DNA from: Novosphingobium sp. SG707
GTDB taxonomy: Bacteria; Pseudomonadota; Alphaproteobacteria; Sphingomonadales; Sphingomonadaceae
DNA length: 64,000 bases
Reading direction: 5' to 3'
Assembly (NCBI RefSeq): GCF_012275515.1
Contig: NZ_JAAZQL010000002.1
Coordinates: 372,001-436,000, forward strand
The notes beneath the pieces are model-generated. The model ran no database searches. It worked only from the letters and a program-made list of their open reading frames with translations, and was not told the origin of the DNA. Of this stretch, positions 25,662-34,676 are shown one piece after another. A program made the position numbers and the translations under genes. The number at the start of each line of letters is the position of its first letter. Within the stretch, counting starts at the first letter, position 1.

Positions 25662-26066
25662 TCACCGGCCGCACAATTTGCGCAGCGACTCCAGATCCTT
25701 GGGCCGCAGAGGCGCGCGCCACGGGGCGCAGGGGCGCTGGCCCGCCGGGACATAGGCGGCCATGGGCAGGCCAAAACCCTCGCCGCCCAGACGCTGCGCC
25801 AGTTCCTGCGCCTGAGCGTGGGGCATGACGGCCACCTGACCGGCCAGCGCGGGAGGCGGTGGAATCGGCCGGTCCACCCATGCCAGTACCACCTGATCGG
25901 GCTTTGCCGCCGCCACCAAAACGGCCAGATCGCGCCATTCGGCCATGCAGGGCGCACACCAGCGCGCACCCAGCAAAATGACCTGTCCGCCGCCCGATGG
26001 CGCCTGCGCTTTCACCGGGAGGGCAGTCAGAAAAGCTCCGCATAGGGCGATAGACAGTTTGCGCAT
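25662..26066 (-). CDS. Secreted thioredoxin-like protein
   Basis: This 134-residue protein has a signal peptide (MRKLSIALCGAFLTALPVKA, cleavage before QAPSG) and a thioredoxin-fold start VILLGARWCAPCMAEWRDLA with the redox pair Cys37 and Cys40 (WCAPC). A possible cis-Pro region is EGFGLPMAAYVP. It is shorter than TlpA/ResA proteins and probably acts in the periplasm on cysteine pairs. A further Cys lies near the end (LRKLCGR). It is divergent from the TPR protein gene across about 50 bases, so the two may share control. Confidence 0.8.
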   Translation of the reverse strand: MRKLSIALCGAFLTALPVKAQAPSGGGQVILLGARWCAPCMAEWRDLAVLVAAAKPDQVVLAWVDRPIPPPPALAGQVAVMPHAQAQELAQRLGGEGFGLPMAAYVPAGQRPCAPWRAPLRPKDLESLRKLCGR

Positions 26067-26114
26067 CGCTACTTACTATGCCCATGAATGGGTTGTGTAA
26101 ATCGGGAGGATGTC

Positions 26115-28130
26115 TTGCAGATCTCACGTATTGCTCTGGGCGCTGCGCTGGTTCTGCAAATGGGGGCGCCGCTTTGCGCGCAAATCGCACCCGCTGCCAA
26201 GCCCGACCTTCAATCGCTGTTCAATGCCGCCACCGACGCATGGGCGAACAATGATTGCGTCAAGGCTTTGCCGATCTTTGCGCAACTGGCCGATGATCCG
26301 CGCATCAGGCCGGGCACTTTGCCCTATGCCGCGATTGCCGTGCGGCGTGGCGATTGCCTGATCGCCACAGGGCAAACCGCGCAGGGCGAGCTTATGGTGC
26401 AGCAAGGCCTGCCTCAATTGACCCGCGCGGGGGAGGAATTCGCCAATGAGGTGGTGCGCGTCGAACAAAGATTGGGCAATCTGGCTGCGGCGCGGTGGGA
26501 CCACGATACGGCGCTGGCCCATTACAAGGCCGCGCTGGCGCTGTTGAAAGGTCAGGAGCGGTCGCAGACGTTGATGTGGCTGGCGCAACTGACCAGTTTC
26601 GACAGCGGAAATCAGGCGCTGGACACGGTGGAGGAAGGCTATGCGCTGGCCTCGGCCGAGGCCAAGCCGGACAAACATGCACAGGCGATGTGGCAGATGA
26701 TGAAGGGGCGCATCCTGCTCAATCATGGCCGGGTCAAGGAAGGGCGGGCGGCGCTGGAGCAGGCCCTCAAGCTCAGCCCCGGCACCAATGGCCGCCTTTC
26801 GGTCGAGGAGGCGCTGCTGCGCGCCGATCTGGCGCAGGCGGCTATGCTGACGAAGGACCGCGAGACGGCCTATAGCTTTATGGCCGCATCCGGCGCAGGC
26901 AGGCTGGAAAAATCCCTCTTTACCAAGGCGGGGCAAATGGAACCCCCGATGTGCGGCCCCGACACCGGGCTGGAGCCGGAGGATCGCGCCGTGGTTGAAT
27001 TCACCATCAGCGGTCAGGGGCAGGTGGAAAGCGCGCGGACCGTTTATGCCAATGGCTCCTATGCCAAAGCCTCCGCCTTTGCCCGTGCGGTACAGCAATG
27101 GGTATGGCCGCGCGAAGATGCCGCGCGCATTCCTGAGTTCTTTCGCATCGCCACGCGGGTCGAGATCGTGTGTACCCGCGCGGAAGGTACAGGCGGTATT
27201 TCCGCGCTCAATCCGCTGCTGACCCGATTTTCGCAATGGGCGCCTGCGTCGGATGGGCTGCCATGGTCGCGCTGGCTCGCGGCGGCCGAGGCGGCGCAGA
27301 AGGCGGGCAAGGAGGATGCCGAACTGGCGGCGCTTGTGCGACTGGCGCTGGTCGATCTGCGCGGGGCACAGGACCGGCAGGCTTCGATTGAGCGCGGGCT
27401 GGTGCTGGCGCGGGGCGGATCGCGGGCCATTCCTGCCGAGGCTGCACATGCTGCGCTGGTGCTGCTCGAATCCTCGCGGCCCCAAACGGGTCATAAAGGG
27501 GAGGATAGCGAGCGGGTGGCGATGGATCAGTTGCTGGCGCTGGCCGATGATCCAGCGTTGGCGCAGGATGCTCTGGCGCAGGACACCGCGCTGTTGATAG
27601 GGGCGCCGGCCCGCGCACGCAGCAGTCAGGCCGAGCGCATCCAGGCCGCCCTGATCCGCGTGGCGCAGGACCAGCGGCTTGCAGAACATCACCCCCTGCG
27701 CCAGTTCGCGCAATTGCGGCTGGCCAATGAGGCGGCGCGCAGCGGCGATCTGGACAAGGCCGGGCAATGGTTCGCCACCACCGGTCTGACACAGGAGCAG
27801 TGCGCCTTGATCGGCCCGCGCCCGGCGTTGACCAATAGCAACAGCGCGCCATCGCATTTCCCGACCGAGGCGCTGCGCTATGGCTTCGAGGGATGGGCGC
27901 GCACCGAATTCGACATTCAGGCCGATGGCCATACCGCGCAAGTCCGCACGGTGATCGCCTATCCGCCCTTTGTGTTTACCGATGCGGCGCGCGATATGTT
28001 TACCGGGGTGCGTTATCAGTCCAGCTATCGCCCCGAACGCGGCGCGGCATGCAGCGCCAGCAGCGATTTCGTGCGTTTTGTGATCCCAGGCAATATAAAC
28101 ACGGTCAAAGTGATCAAGCCCAAGAGTTGA
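26115..28130 (+). CDS. Periplasmic TPR-like protein with TonB C-terminal-like domains
   Basis: The protein has a signal peptide (ISRIALGAALVLQMGAPLCA before QIAP). A helical-repeat region of TPR type follows, from about residue 25 to 270 (for example WDHDTALAHYKAALALLKGQ and VKEGRAALEQALKLSPG). Next come a stretch resembling the TonB C-terminal fold (VVEFTISGQGQVESARTVYANG ... AVQQWVWP), more helical repeats, and a similar second fold at the end (ARTEFDIQADGHTAQVRTV). The likely role is a periplasmic scaffold, but function is unknown. A TTG at 26115 follows GGGAGG at the right distance and gives a clean signal peptide; an ATG at 26088 is the alternative start. Confidence 0.75.
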   Translation: MQISRIALGAALVLQMGAPLCAQIAPAAKPDLQSLFNAATDAWANNDCVKALPIFAQLADDPRIRPGTLPYAAIAVRRGDCLIATGQTAQGELMVQQGLPQLTRAGEEFANEVVRVEQRLGNLAAARWDHDTALAHYKAALALLKGQERSQTLMWLAQLTSFDSGNQALDTVEEGYALASAEAKPDKHAQAMWQMMKGRILLNHGRVKEGRAALEQALKLSPGTNGRLSVEEALLRADLAQAAMLTKDRETAYSFMAASGAGRLEKSLFTKAGQMEPPMCGPDTGLEPEDRAVVEFTISGQGQVESARTVYANGSYAKASAFARAVQQWVWPREDAARIPEFFRIATRVEIVCTRAEGTGGISALNPLLTRFSQWAPASDGLPWSRWLAAAEAAQKAGKEDAELAALVRLALVDLRGAQDRQASIERGLVLARGGSRAIPAEAAHAALVLLESSRPQTGHKGEDSERVAMDQLLALADDPALAQDALAQDTALLIGAPARARSSQAERIQAALIRVAQDQRLAEHHPLRQFAQLRLANEAARSGDLDKAGQWFATTGLTQEQCALIGPRPALTNSNSAPSHFPTEALRYGFEGWARTEFDIQADGHTAQVRTVIAYPPFVFTDAARDMFTGVRYQSSYRPERGAACSASSDFVRFVIPGNINTVKVIKPKS

Positions 28131-28146
28131 GGATCGGACAGCCGGT

Positions 28147-28416
28147 TCAAAGCGGGCGAGGAGGGCGCGCCATAGGGCGCAGCAGGGCATCGCCCGCCAT
28201 CGCCAGCACATTGCCCGCCCAGAACAGCAGCACCGCGCCCATCGCAACGGCCATTTCCCAGGGGGAACCGGGGTGGGGCGGCAGGGCATGGCGCCCGATA
28301 AAGAGCATCCGCGCCAGCCCCGCCGCCAAAGCCAGCAAGACCAGCCCCGTCAGCCGCAAGGCGCGATCAGCGCGCGGGCCGGGGGCGAATTTCAAAAAGC
28401 GATAGATGGGCGACAT
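28147..28416 (-). CDS. Small membrane protein of unknown function
   Basis: This 89-residue protein has two hydrophobic segments, about residues 21-40 (LTGLVLLALAAGLARMLFIG) and 55-75, separated by a Pro/His-rich loop. The N-terminus is basic and the C-terminus is RPMARPPRPL, so both ends probably face the cytoplasm. AGGA precedes the ATG at 28416. It is convergent with the TPR protein gene and stands alone. I do not recognise a family. Confidence 0.6.
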   Translation of the reverse strand: MSPIYRFLKFAPGPRADRALRLTGLVLLALAAGLARMLFIGRHALPPHPGSPWEMAVAMGAVLLFWAGNVLAMAGDALLRPMARPPRPL

Positions 28417-28534
28417 CGGACAATTCCTGCCTTTGAGCAGGGCCATCCCTAAGCCTGATGGGCGTTAAGCCTCTACGCGAAGCTGGGCGCAATTGCGTGA
28501 AGTCTGCATAAAACCGGCGATGATCGGCGGACGC

Positions 28535-28566
28535 AAAAAGACGGGCGACCTTGCGGGCCGCCCGTC
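28535..28566 (-). terminator. Intrinsic terminator of TonB receptor gene
   Basis: On the - strand the stem at 28566-28559 and 28547-28540 (8 bp, loop of 11) is followed by five T (28539-28535). It lies about 65 bases after the receptor stop. A second 7-bp hairpin (28594-28616) without a T-run lies in between. Confidence 0.85.
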
Positions 28567-28630
28567 CAGGATGGGGGTCTTTTCTCTTTATACCACGAGG
28601 GAGTCTGCACCTCGTGTGGGGTAATGCCGA

Positions 28631-31012
28631 TTAGAAGGTGATCTGCACCTCGCCGCCGAAGGTGCGGGGCGAGTTGAAGTTGCCGTAATCGCCCAACACC
28701 GCATCATTCGCGCCCGAGCGGCGATAGATGTAGGTGGTGTTGAACAAGTTGCGGCTCCACACCGAGAAGGTCGCCTTGGTCGCGCCGCTCATCGGCACCG
28801 AGGCCAGAGCGATGCGGCCGTTGACGACGAAGCTGGCGTCGGTCTTCACCGGCTCGTTCTGGAAGCTGTACTGCGACTGGGCATAGTTGGCGTCCAGATG
28901 CACGCGCACCTCGCTGCCATTGGCGTTCACCGGCATAACGTAATCGGCATAGGCCGAGGCGGCATTGCGCGGCGTATAGACCGTATAGACCTGATACAGG
29001 GCATTGTTCAGGAACGGATTGGCCGTGGGCGGAACAAAGGTGTAGGTGTAGGCGTAGGACGCGCCCAGCGTGACGCCTTCGGCCGGCTTGACCGTAAGGT
29101 CGGCCTCGATGCCGCGGATCTTGGACGTGCCCGGCGCGTTGCGGGTTTCCTCGGTGTGCAGGTTGAAGGTCGGGCTGTTGGGATTGGTGTCGACATTGTC
29201 GAAGTCGGTCTGCGTGCCGGTGCGGTCCATCATGTAACCGGCCAGGTTGAGGCGAACGTGATGGTCCATCAGGTCCATCTTGGTGCCGATTTCATACGAG
29301 CGCACGACTTCGGGGCCAAACGAGTTGAAGGTCTGCGAACGGTCATTGGCGCCGCCGGCGCGATAGCCGGTCGAATATTTGGCATAGAGGTTGACGTTGC
29401 GCGTCAACTCATAGGCGGCAACCGCCAGCGGGTCGAAGCGGCTGACGCTTTCGTTGAACAGGAAGTTCGACGAAATGCCCTGCACCAAGTAAAGCGTGCC
29501 GTGACGCTTTTCATTGGTGTAGCGGCCGCCCAGCGTCAGGTGGAATTTGTTGTCCAGCCATTCGGGCGTATAGGTCATCTGGCCAAACGCGGCATAGCTG
29601 CGGGCATAGGCTTCGCTGGCGCGCTGCAGGAACTGCTGACCGATGGCCCAGCCCTGATTTTTCGAGGTGACAGCGCCCGAGACCGTTTCGCTGTTGATCG
29701 TATAGCCGGTGCCGTCCGCATTCCAGGTGTTCGACGAAGGGGTCGATGCCTGTTCCTGGGCGCGTTCGTTGAAGTAATAGCCGCCCAGCACATAGTCGAC
29801 CTGCGGGATGCTGCCGACCAGTTGCAGTTCCTGGCTGAACTGACGCTGGTTCAGGTAAGACAGGCTGTAGCGGCTGAAAGCGGTGTTGGGGGCAAAGATG
29901 GTGCGCGCCGCGCCGCCCGAATTGTCCCACTGCTCGGTCGAAACACGGCGCCATGCCGTGATCGAGCGCAGCTCCATGCCCGGCATCACCTTATAGTTCA
30001 GGTGCAGCGAGGTGCCTTCGGTGCGGTCGACGCTGGGCTGCTGGGGCACGCCGATCGGGGCCGTCGACAGGCGGTTGCCGCCCGTGGGGGTGACCAGCGG
30101 CGAGAGCGGGGCGATGCAGGTCTTGCCAGCGGTGCAGTTGGCGCCGTTCAGCGTCAGGCTGGAGCCGTTGTAGGTTCCGACCGGCAGGCCATTGGGGTTG
30201 TAGTTGATGAGCTGGCTGAAATTGGGCGTGTTTTCGTCGCGGCCCTTGTCATAGGACACCAGCGCCGAGAAGCCCTGAATCGGGGTCCACTTGGCGCTGA
30301 TGCGGCCGCCCACGCGCTCATACTGGTTCCACCCGGCTTGCCCGGCCAGCGGGTTCTTGACGGTGGCGTCCTGATGCTGTTCCACCGCGTCGATCTTGAC
30401 CGCGATATTGTTGAATTCGGGCAGGTCCAGATGGCCCTCGGCGGTGTGGCTGCCGTAATTGCCCACGCCTGCCGAGAAGCGGCCGCCGAACTGGCCGCTG
30501 GGGTCGCGCGTCACGATGCTGACGGCGCCGCCTTCGGTGTTGCGGCCAAACAGGGTGCCCTGCGGACCTTTCAGCACTTCGATGCGCGAAACGTCGAACA
30601 GCGCGGCGTTCAGGCCCTGCGAGCGGGCGAGATACACGCCGTCGATATAGACGCCGACGCCGCTGTCGCGGGCGGTCTGGTTCTGGTCAAAGGGGACGAT
30701 GCCGCGGATGCCGACCGTCAGTGCCGACTGGCGCGCTTCGAAGGTGGCCACGCGCAGCGAGGGCACGCCGCCATCGGCCAGGTCGATCAGGCTTTGAACA
30801 TGGCGGTCCTTGATGACCTGCTCGCTGACCACCGAGATGGCCACCGGGGTCTTCTGCAGGTTGGTTTCGCGCTTGGTGGCGGTCACGACAATGTCGGTCA
30901 GTCCGGTGCCGTTGCCTTCCGCCGGGGCGGCGTCGGCTGCATGGGCAACGCCCGCATTCATCAGCACAAGCGCGCTCAACGGCAGGGCCAGAAGGGCCTT
31001 GGAATGTTTCAC
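28631..31012 (-). CDS. TonB-dependent receptor
   Basis: This 793-residue outer-membrane receptor belongs to a different subgroup from the other two, with the pattern LTDIVVTATKRETNLQKTPVAISVV common in sphingomonad siderophore- and nutrient-type receptors. It has a signal peptide (SKALLALPLSALVLMNAGVAHA before ADAAP). The plug contains GIRGIVPFDQNQTARDSGVGVYIDGVYLAR and VLKGPQGTLFGRNTEGGAV, and the barrel ends FGGEVQITF. The start is GTG at 31012, fixed by GGAGGA seven bases before it; the longer open frame upstream is not protein-like. It is divergent from a two-component system whose regulator may control it, and it ends in a proper terminator. Confidence 0.92.
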   Translation of the reverse strand: MKHSKALLALPLSALVLMNAGVAHAADAAPAEGNGTGLTDIVVTATKRETNLQKTPVAISVVSEQVIKDRHVQSLIDLADGGVPSLRVATFEARQSALTVGIRGIVPFDQNQTARDSGVGVYIDGVYLARSQGLNAALFDVSRIEVLKGPQGTLFGRNTEGGAVSIVTRDPSGQFGGRFSAGVGNYGSHTAEGHLDLPEFNNIAVKIDAVEQHQDATVKNPLAGQAGWNQYERVGGRISAKWTPIQGFSALVSYDKGRDENTPNFSQLINYNPNGLPVGTYNGSSLTLNGANCTAGKTCIAPLSPLVTPTGGNRLSTAPIGVPQQPSVDRTEGTSLHLNYKVMPGMELRSITAWRRVSTEQWDNSGGAARTIFAPNTAFSRYSLSYLNQRQFSQELQLVGSIPQVDYVLGGYYFNERAQEQASTPSSNTWNADGTGYTINSETVSGAVTSKNQGWAIGQQFLQRASEAYARSYAAFGQMTYTPEWLDNKFHLTLGGRYTNEKRHGTLYLVQGISSNFLFNESVSRFDPLAVAAYELTRNVNLYAKYSTGYRAGGANDRSQTFNSFGPEVVRSYEIGTKMDLMDHHVRLNLAGYMMDRTGTQTDFDNVDTNPNSPTFNLHTEETRNAPGTSKIRGIEADLTVKPAEGVTLGASYAYTYTFVPPTANPFLNNALYQVYTVYTPRNAASAYADYVMPVNANGSEVRVHLDANYAQSQYSFQNEPVKTDASFVVNGRIALASVPMSGATKATFSVWSRNLFNTTYIYRRSGANDAVLGDYGNFNSPRTFGGEVQITF

Positions 31013-31067
31013 CTGATATTCCTCCGAGGGGTGCAGCCAGGGTTGGAGAGGATGGCTGCTGTTGGCA

Positions 31068-31093
31068 GTAACTTTAGTTAATAGGTAAGTTAC
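31068..31093. promoter_or_regulatory. Inverted repeat upstream of TonB receptor, candidate operator
   Basis: GTAACTT and AAGTTAC form a 7-bp perfect inverted repeat with a 12-base A/T-rich spacer. It lies 56 bases before the GTG start of the receptor gene, between it and the divergent kinase gene. Placement fits a binding site for the response regulator encoded next door or for another repressor; this is inferred. Confidence 0.4.
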
Positions 31094-31267
31094 AGCGCCC
31101 TCTATCCATCGATGTTTGCACTTTTGTGACGATTCGGAAGCATTCTTCTCAGATGTCCTTTCCTGGGGCTTGGTGCGTGCGCACCCTGATGAAAGGGCCG
31201 CATTGACTGGGCCGAAATTCATGCCAAGGAAGAAGGCCATGCCGCAACATCAGGAAAGGAACCGGGT

Positions 31268-32878
31268 TTGACCCGATCGCGTTCTGGTCTGGTTCTGGCC
31301 GTGATGCGCAGTTTGATGGCGGCCCTGTTTGCGGTGTGGCTCTGGATGGCGCCGCATCATCATGCGCAGGGCGGGGCCGAAACGGTGTGGCTGTTTGGCG
31401 CCTATCTGGTCTTTGCGCTGATGATGCTGGCGGTGGCGGCGCAAAGCTGGTGGTATGATTTCCGGCTGGCGCGGGCGGCCTTTGCGGTCGATGTCGCCAC
31501 CTTCCTTGTCGGTCTCTATCTGACCGAGGCGGTGACGCTGGATTTCTTCAGCTCCTTCATGGCCTTCTTCGCCTTTCTGATGCTCAATTCGGCCACGCGG
31601 TGGAACAGGCGGAGCATCCTGCTGATCGCGGTGGGGCTGGCGGCCTGTTTCCTGCTGGCGGGGCTGCTGGTCGAATGGGGCGAGTTTCATTTCGACACGA
31701 CCAAATTCATCCGCCGCTTCAGCACGCTGGCGCTGCTCTCGCTGATGCTGGGCTGGTTCGCCTTCAACCGACAGAATGTGCCCGTGGCACGATACATAAG
31801 GCCCGAGCAGGCACAGGACCCTCTGGCCGGGGTGCTGGATTATGCGATGGGGGCCTATGGCGCGGCCGGGGGCGCCATTGCATGGATGGCGCAGGGTGAG
31901 AGCCGCCCTGTCATCCGCACTTGCGGCAAGATGGGCGAGGGGCCGGAACTGGCCGCTCTGGATCTGCCTTTGCCGGCGGGCGGCATGGTGTTCGATGCTC
32001 CGCGTCGCCGCGCGCTGCTCCTCAATGATCAGGATCGCATGGTGGCCATGGCGCCCGCGCCGATGGAGGGGCTGATCGCGGGCTTTGCGGGGGCGCAGGG
32101 CCTGTCCTTGCCGATCATCGGGCGCACCGGGCGCGGGCAACTGGTGCTGACGGGCATAGCGGGCCTCAATTGCGACGATCTCTTTGCTGCCAAAAGCGTG
32201 GTGCGCGAAGTGGCTGCCGCGATGGATGAGGAGGAAACCGAGGCCATGGCGCGCGAAGTGGCCATGTCGCGCCTGCGCACCCAGATCGCCGCCGATCTGC
32301 ATGACAGCGTGGTGCAAACGCTGGCCGGGGCGAAATTCCGGCTGGAGGCCTTGCGCTATAAACTGGCGCAAGGGACGGCCGCGCCTGATGACATCGACCT
32401 GCTCTGCGCCGGGCTGGCGGCCGAACAGGGCCATGTGCGCGCCATCATCGAGCGCCTGCGTCAGGGCCAGATCCAGCCGGGGCAGCGCGACCTGCTTCAG
32501 GAACTGATCCCGCTGGCCGACCAGCTTTCCGCGCAATGGCTGGTGGCGGTGTCGGTATCGGTGTCGGCGGAGGGGGAGGGGCCGATCATCGTACCCACCG
32601 CGCTCAATTTCGAGATCCAGCAGATCCTGCGCGAGGCCACCGCCAATGCCGCCCGCCATGGACAGGCGCGCCATGTCCGTGTCGAACTGGACACCACCGA
32701 CGGCGGGCTGAGCATGGCCATTGTCGACGATGGCATCGGCTTTGCCCCCGATGCGTTGGGCGATCCCCCGCAATCTATCGCCGCGCGCGTGGCAAGGCTG
32801 GGAGGGGGCTTGACCATCGGGCTGATCCACGGGCAAACGCGCGTGCTTGTAACTCTGCCCATGGAGCCTGCCGGATGA
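31268..32878 (+). CDS. NarL-type sensor histidine kinase
   Basis: This 536-residue membrane kinase has about five N-terminal hydrophobic segments (residues 8-165) and a GAF-like cytoplasmic region. A HisKA_3 dimerisation/phosphoacceptor segment follows (IAADLHDSVVQTLAGAKFRLEAL, His345). A short HATPase domain comes next, with the N-box QQILREATANAARHGQA and the G-box IVDDGIGF. The start is a TTG preceded by AGGAAAGGA. Its stop overlaps the start of the response-regulator gene as ATGA, so this is a matched pair. The signal is unknown; the divergent TonB receptor is a likely target. Confidence 0.9.
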   Translation: MTRSRSGLVLAVMRSLMAALFAVWLWMAPHHHAQGGAETVWLFGAYLVFALMMLAVAAQSWWYDFRLARAAFAVDVATFLVGLYLTEAVTLDFFSSFMAFFAFLMLNSATRWNRRSILLIAVGLAACFLLAGLLVEWGEFHFDTTKFIRRFSTLALLSLMLGWFAFNRQNVPVARYIRPEQAQDPLAGVLDYAMGAYGAAGGAIAWMAQGESRPVIRTCGKMGEGPELAALDLPLPAGGMVFDAPRRRALLLNDQDRMVAMAPAPMEGLIAGFAGAQGLSLPIIGRTGRGQLVLTGIAGLNCDDLFAAKSVVREVAAAMDEEETEAMAREVAMSRLRTQIAADLHDSVVQTLAGAKFRLEALRYKLAQGTAAPDDIDLLCAGLAAEQGHVRAIIERLRQGQIQPGQRDLLQELIPLADQLSAQWLVAVSVSVSAEGEGPIIVPTALNFEIQQILREATANAARHGQARHVRVELDTTDGGLSMAIVDDGIGFAPDALGDPPQSIAARVARLGGGLTIGLIHGQTRVLVTLPMEPAG

Positions 32879-33504
32879 CCAGAATCGTCATTGCCGACGA
32901 TCATGCGTTTTTGCGCGCCGGGCTGGAGCAGGTGCTGGGCAGTCTGGGTTTTGCGATTGTGGCCTCGGTGGGCGATGGCGATGCGGCGCTGGCGGCGGTG
33001 GCGGAAAAGGACCCCGATCTGGTGATCGTCGATCTACGGATGCCGGGGCGCAATGGGGTGGCGGTGCTGGAGGCGCTGCGGGCGCAGGGCGATACCCGGC
33101 CTGTGCTGATGTTGGCGGCCGAGATCGACGATGCCAGTCTGGTTGCCGCGATTCGGCTGGGCGTCAACGGCATCCTGCTGAAAGACAGCGATGCCTCGGC
33201 CTTGAAGGAGGCCATCGACACGGTGATGGCCGGAACGCGGGCGATCTCGATGGCGATGATGGAGCGGGCCTTTATGCTGGCCTCGCAGCCCTCGCCAGCC
33301 AACCCGCTCGATGCGCTTGGCGAGCGCGACCGGCGGATCGTCGAAGGGGTGGCGGCGGGCCTGCGCAACCGCGAAATTGCTGAAAACCTAGCCATTTCCG
33401 AAGGCTCGGTGAAGGTCTATCTCCACCGCATCTTCGACCGGCTGAATGTGGGCAATCGCACCGAACTGGCGCTGCTGGTGCGCGGGGGAGAGGGCGGTCG
33501 CTGA
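32875..33504 (+). CDS. NarL/FixJ family response regulator
   Basis: This 209-residue regulator has an N-terminal receiver domain (IVIADDHAFLRAGLEQVL, phosphoacceptor Asp53 in VIVDLRMPG, Lys in ILLKDSDAS). A C-terminal LuxR-type HTH follows (ERDRRIVEGVAAGLRNREIAENLAISEGSVKVYLHRIF). It is the partner of the overlapping histidine kinase. Targets may be the divergent receptor gene and the downstream genes, whose promoter region carries repeated TGTCAT. Confidence 0.93.
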   Translation: MTRIVIADDHAFLRAGLEQVLGSLGFAIVASVGDGDAALAAVAEKDPDLVIVDLRMPGRNGVAVLEALRAQGDTRPVLMLAAEIDDASLVAAIRLGVNGILLKDSDASALKEAIDTVMAGTRAISMAMMERAFMLASQPSPANPLDALGERDRRIVEGVAAGLRNREIAENLAISEGSVKVYLHRIFDRLNVGNRTELALLVRGGEGGR

Positions 33505-33515
33505 CATTCTAAATT

Positions 33516-33568
33516 TGTCATTTGCGGCATTCTGCGGGGCCGGGGGCGGCTTGTCATCTATCTGTCAT
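33516..33568. promoter_or_regulatory. Three TGTCAT repeats upstream of YVTN protein gene
   Basis: TGTCAT occurs at 33516-33521, 33552-33557 and 33563-33568, the last two 11 bases apart (about one helical turn). The first also forms a TGACA-N9-TGTCA inverted repeat with 33502-33506. This is a plausible response-regulator binding region ahead of the gene at 33637; the binding protein is not shown by the sequence. Confidence 0.35.
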
Positions 33569-33636
33569 AAATGGTTCCTACCCGCCACCTATCGAGCGCG
33601 GCAGGATCGGACTGTCGGCCGGACAGGACACCGACA

Positions 33637-34662
33637 ATGATGACCGGAACGAAATGGGCAGGCACCGGCCTTTTGGCCGCAATGATCGCGGCCGCGCCCG
33701 TCGCCGCGCAGACCCGCGTGAATTACAGCGTGACCGACAGGATCGCCGGGGCCGATGGCGGCTGGGATTATGCGCGCGTCGATGCCCCGCGCGGCGTGCT
33801 GTATGTGGCGCGCAGCAATGCGGTGATGGCGCTCGATCTGGCCACGCGCAAGGTGACCGACGCGGTCACCAGCGCCGAGGGCGCGCATCAGGTGATCCTG
33901 ATCGACGATGGCGCGACCCTTGTGGAAACCGACGGCAAGAGCGGCCTGACCCGCTTTGTTGAAGTAGCCAGTGGCAAGGTGATCGCGCAGGTGCCCAGCG
34001 GCAAGAAGCCGGACGCGGCGTTTTACGATGCCGCCACCGGCCGGATTGCCGTCATGAGCCCCGGCAGCGACACGATCACCAGCATCGACGCCAAGACCCA
34101 TGCTGTGACCGGCACGATGAAGCTGGCAGGCGGGCTGGAATTTGCGGTCAGCAACGGGCGCGGCGGGGCCTTTGTCAATCTTGAGGATGAGAACAGGATT
34201 GCCGAGGTCGATCTGAAGGCGGGCCGGGTGCTGCGCAAGATTGCCATGCCCGGTTGCGTCGGCCCCACGGGGCTGGCGATGGTGGCCGGGGGCAAGCGGC
34301 TGATCTCGGCCTGCGCCAATGGCGTGGCGGTGGTGGCCGATGTGGCCAGCGGCAAGGCCGTGGCCAGGCTGCCCATTGGCAAGGATGCCGATGCGGTCAT
34401 CGCCGACGAGGAGCGCGGGCTGGCCTTCATCCCCTGCGGCGGCAGCGGCACGCTGGTCGCGCTCGACATCCGCCGCCCCGATCATATCGCCGTGGCGCAG
34501 GTCATCCCCACCCAGATCGGCGCCAAGACCGGCGCTGTGGACCCGCGCGATGGCCGGGTCTATCTGCCCGCCGCCACGCTGGCCGCGCCCGAGGCCGGGG
34601 CCAAGCGCGGCAAGCCGGTGCCGGGCAGTTTCGTCATTCTGGTTGTGTCGCCCAAAGCCTGA
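33637..34662 (+). CDS. Secreted YVTN/YncE-type beta-propeller protein
   Basis: The 341-residue protein has a signal peptide (WAGTGLLAAMIAAAPVAAQ) and repeated blades of the YVTN beta-propeller type: DYARVDAPRGVLYVARSNAVMALDLATRKV, AFYDAATGRIAVMSPGSDTITSIDAKTHAV, EFAVSNGRGGAFVNLEDENRIAEVDLKAGRV and later copies, about seven in all. Such proteins are periplasmic and may bind DNA, metals or partner proteins, but their function is poorly defined. The start is one of two adjacent ATG codons at 33637/33640. The acid phosphatase gene follows after 14 bases, so both are probably in one operon. Confidence 0.83.
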   Translation: MMTGTKWAGTGLLAAMIAAAPVAAQTRVNYSVTDRIAGADGGWDYARVDAPRGVLYVARSNAVMALDLATRKVTDAVTSAEGAHQVILIDDGATLVETDGKSGLTRFVEVASGKVIAQVPSGKKPDAAFYDAATGRIAVMSPGSDTITSIDAKTHAVTGTMKLAGGLEFAVSNGRGGAFVNLEDENRIAEVDLKAGRVLRKIAMPGCVGPTGLAMVAGGKRLISACANGVAVVADVASGKAVARLPIGKDADAVIADEERGLAFIPCGGSGTLVALDIRRPDHIAVAQVIPTQIGAKTGAVDPRDGRVYLPAATLAAPEAGAKRGKPVPGSFVILVVSPKA

Positions 34663-34676
34663 GGAAGGAATTCGCG

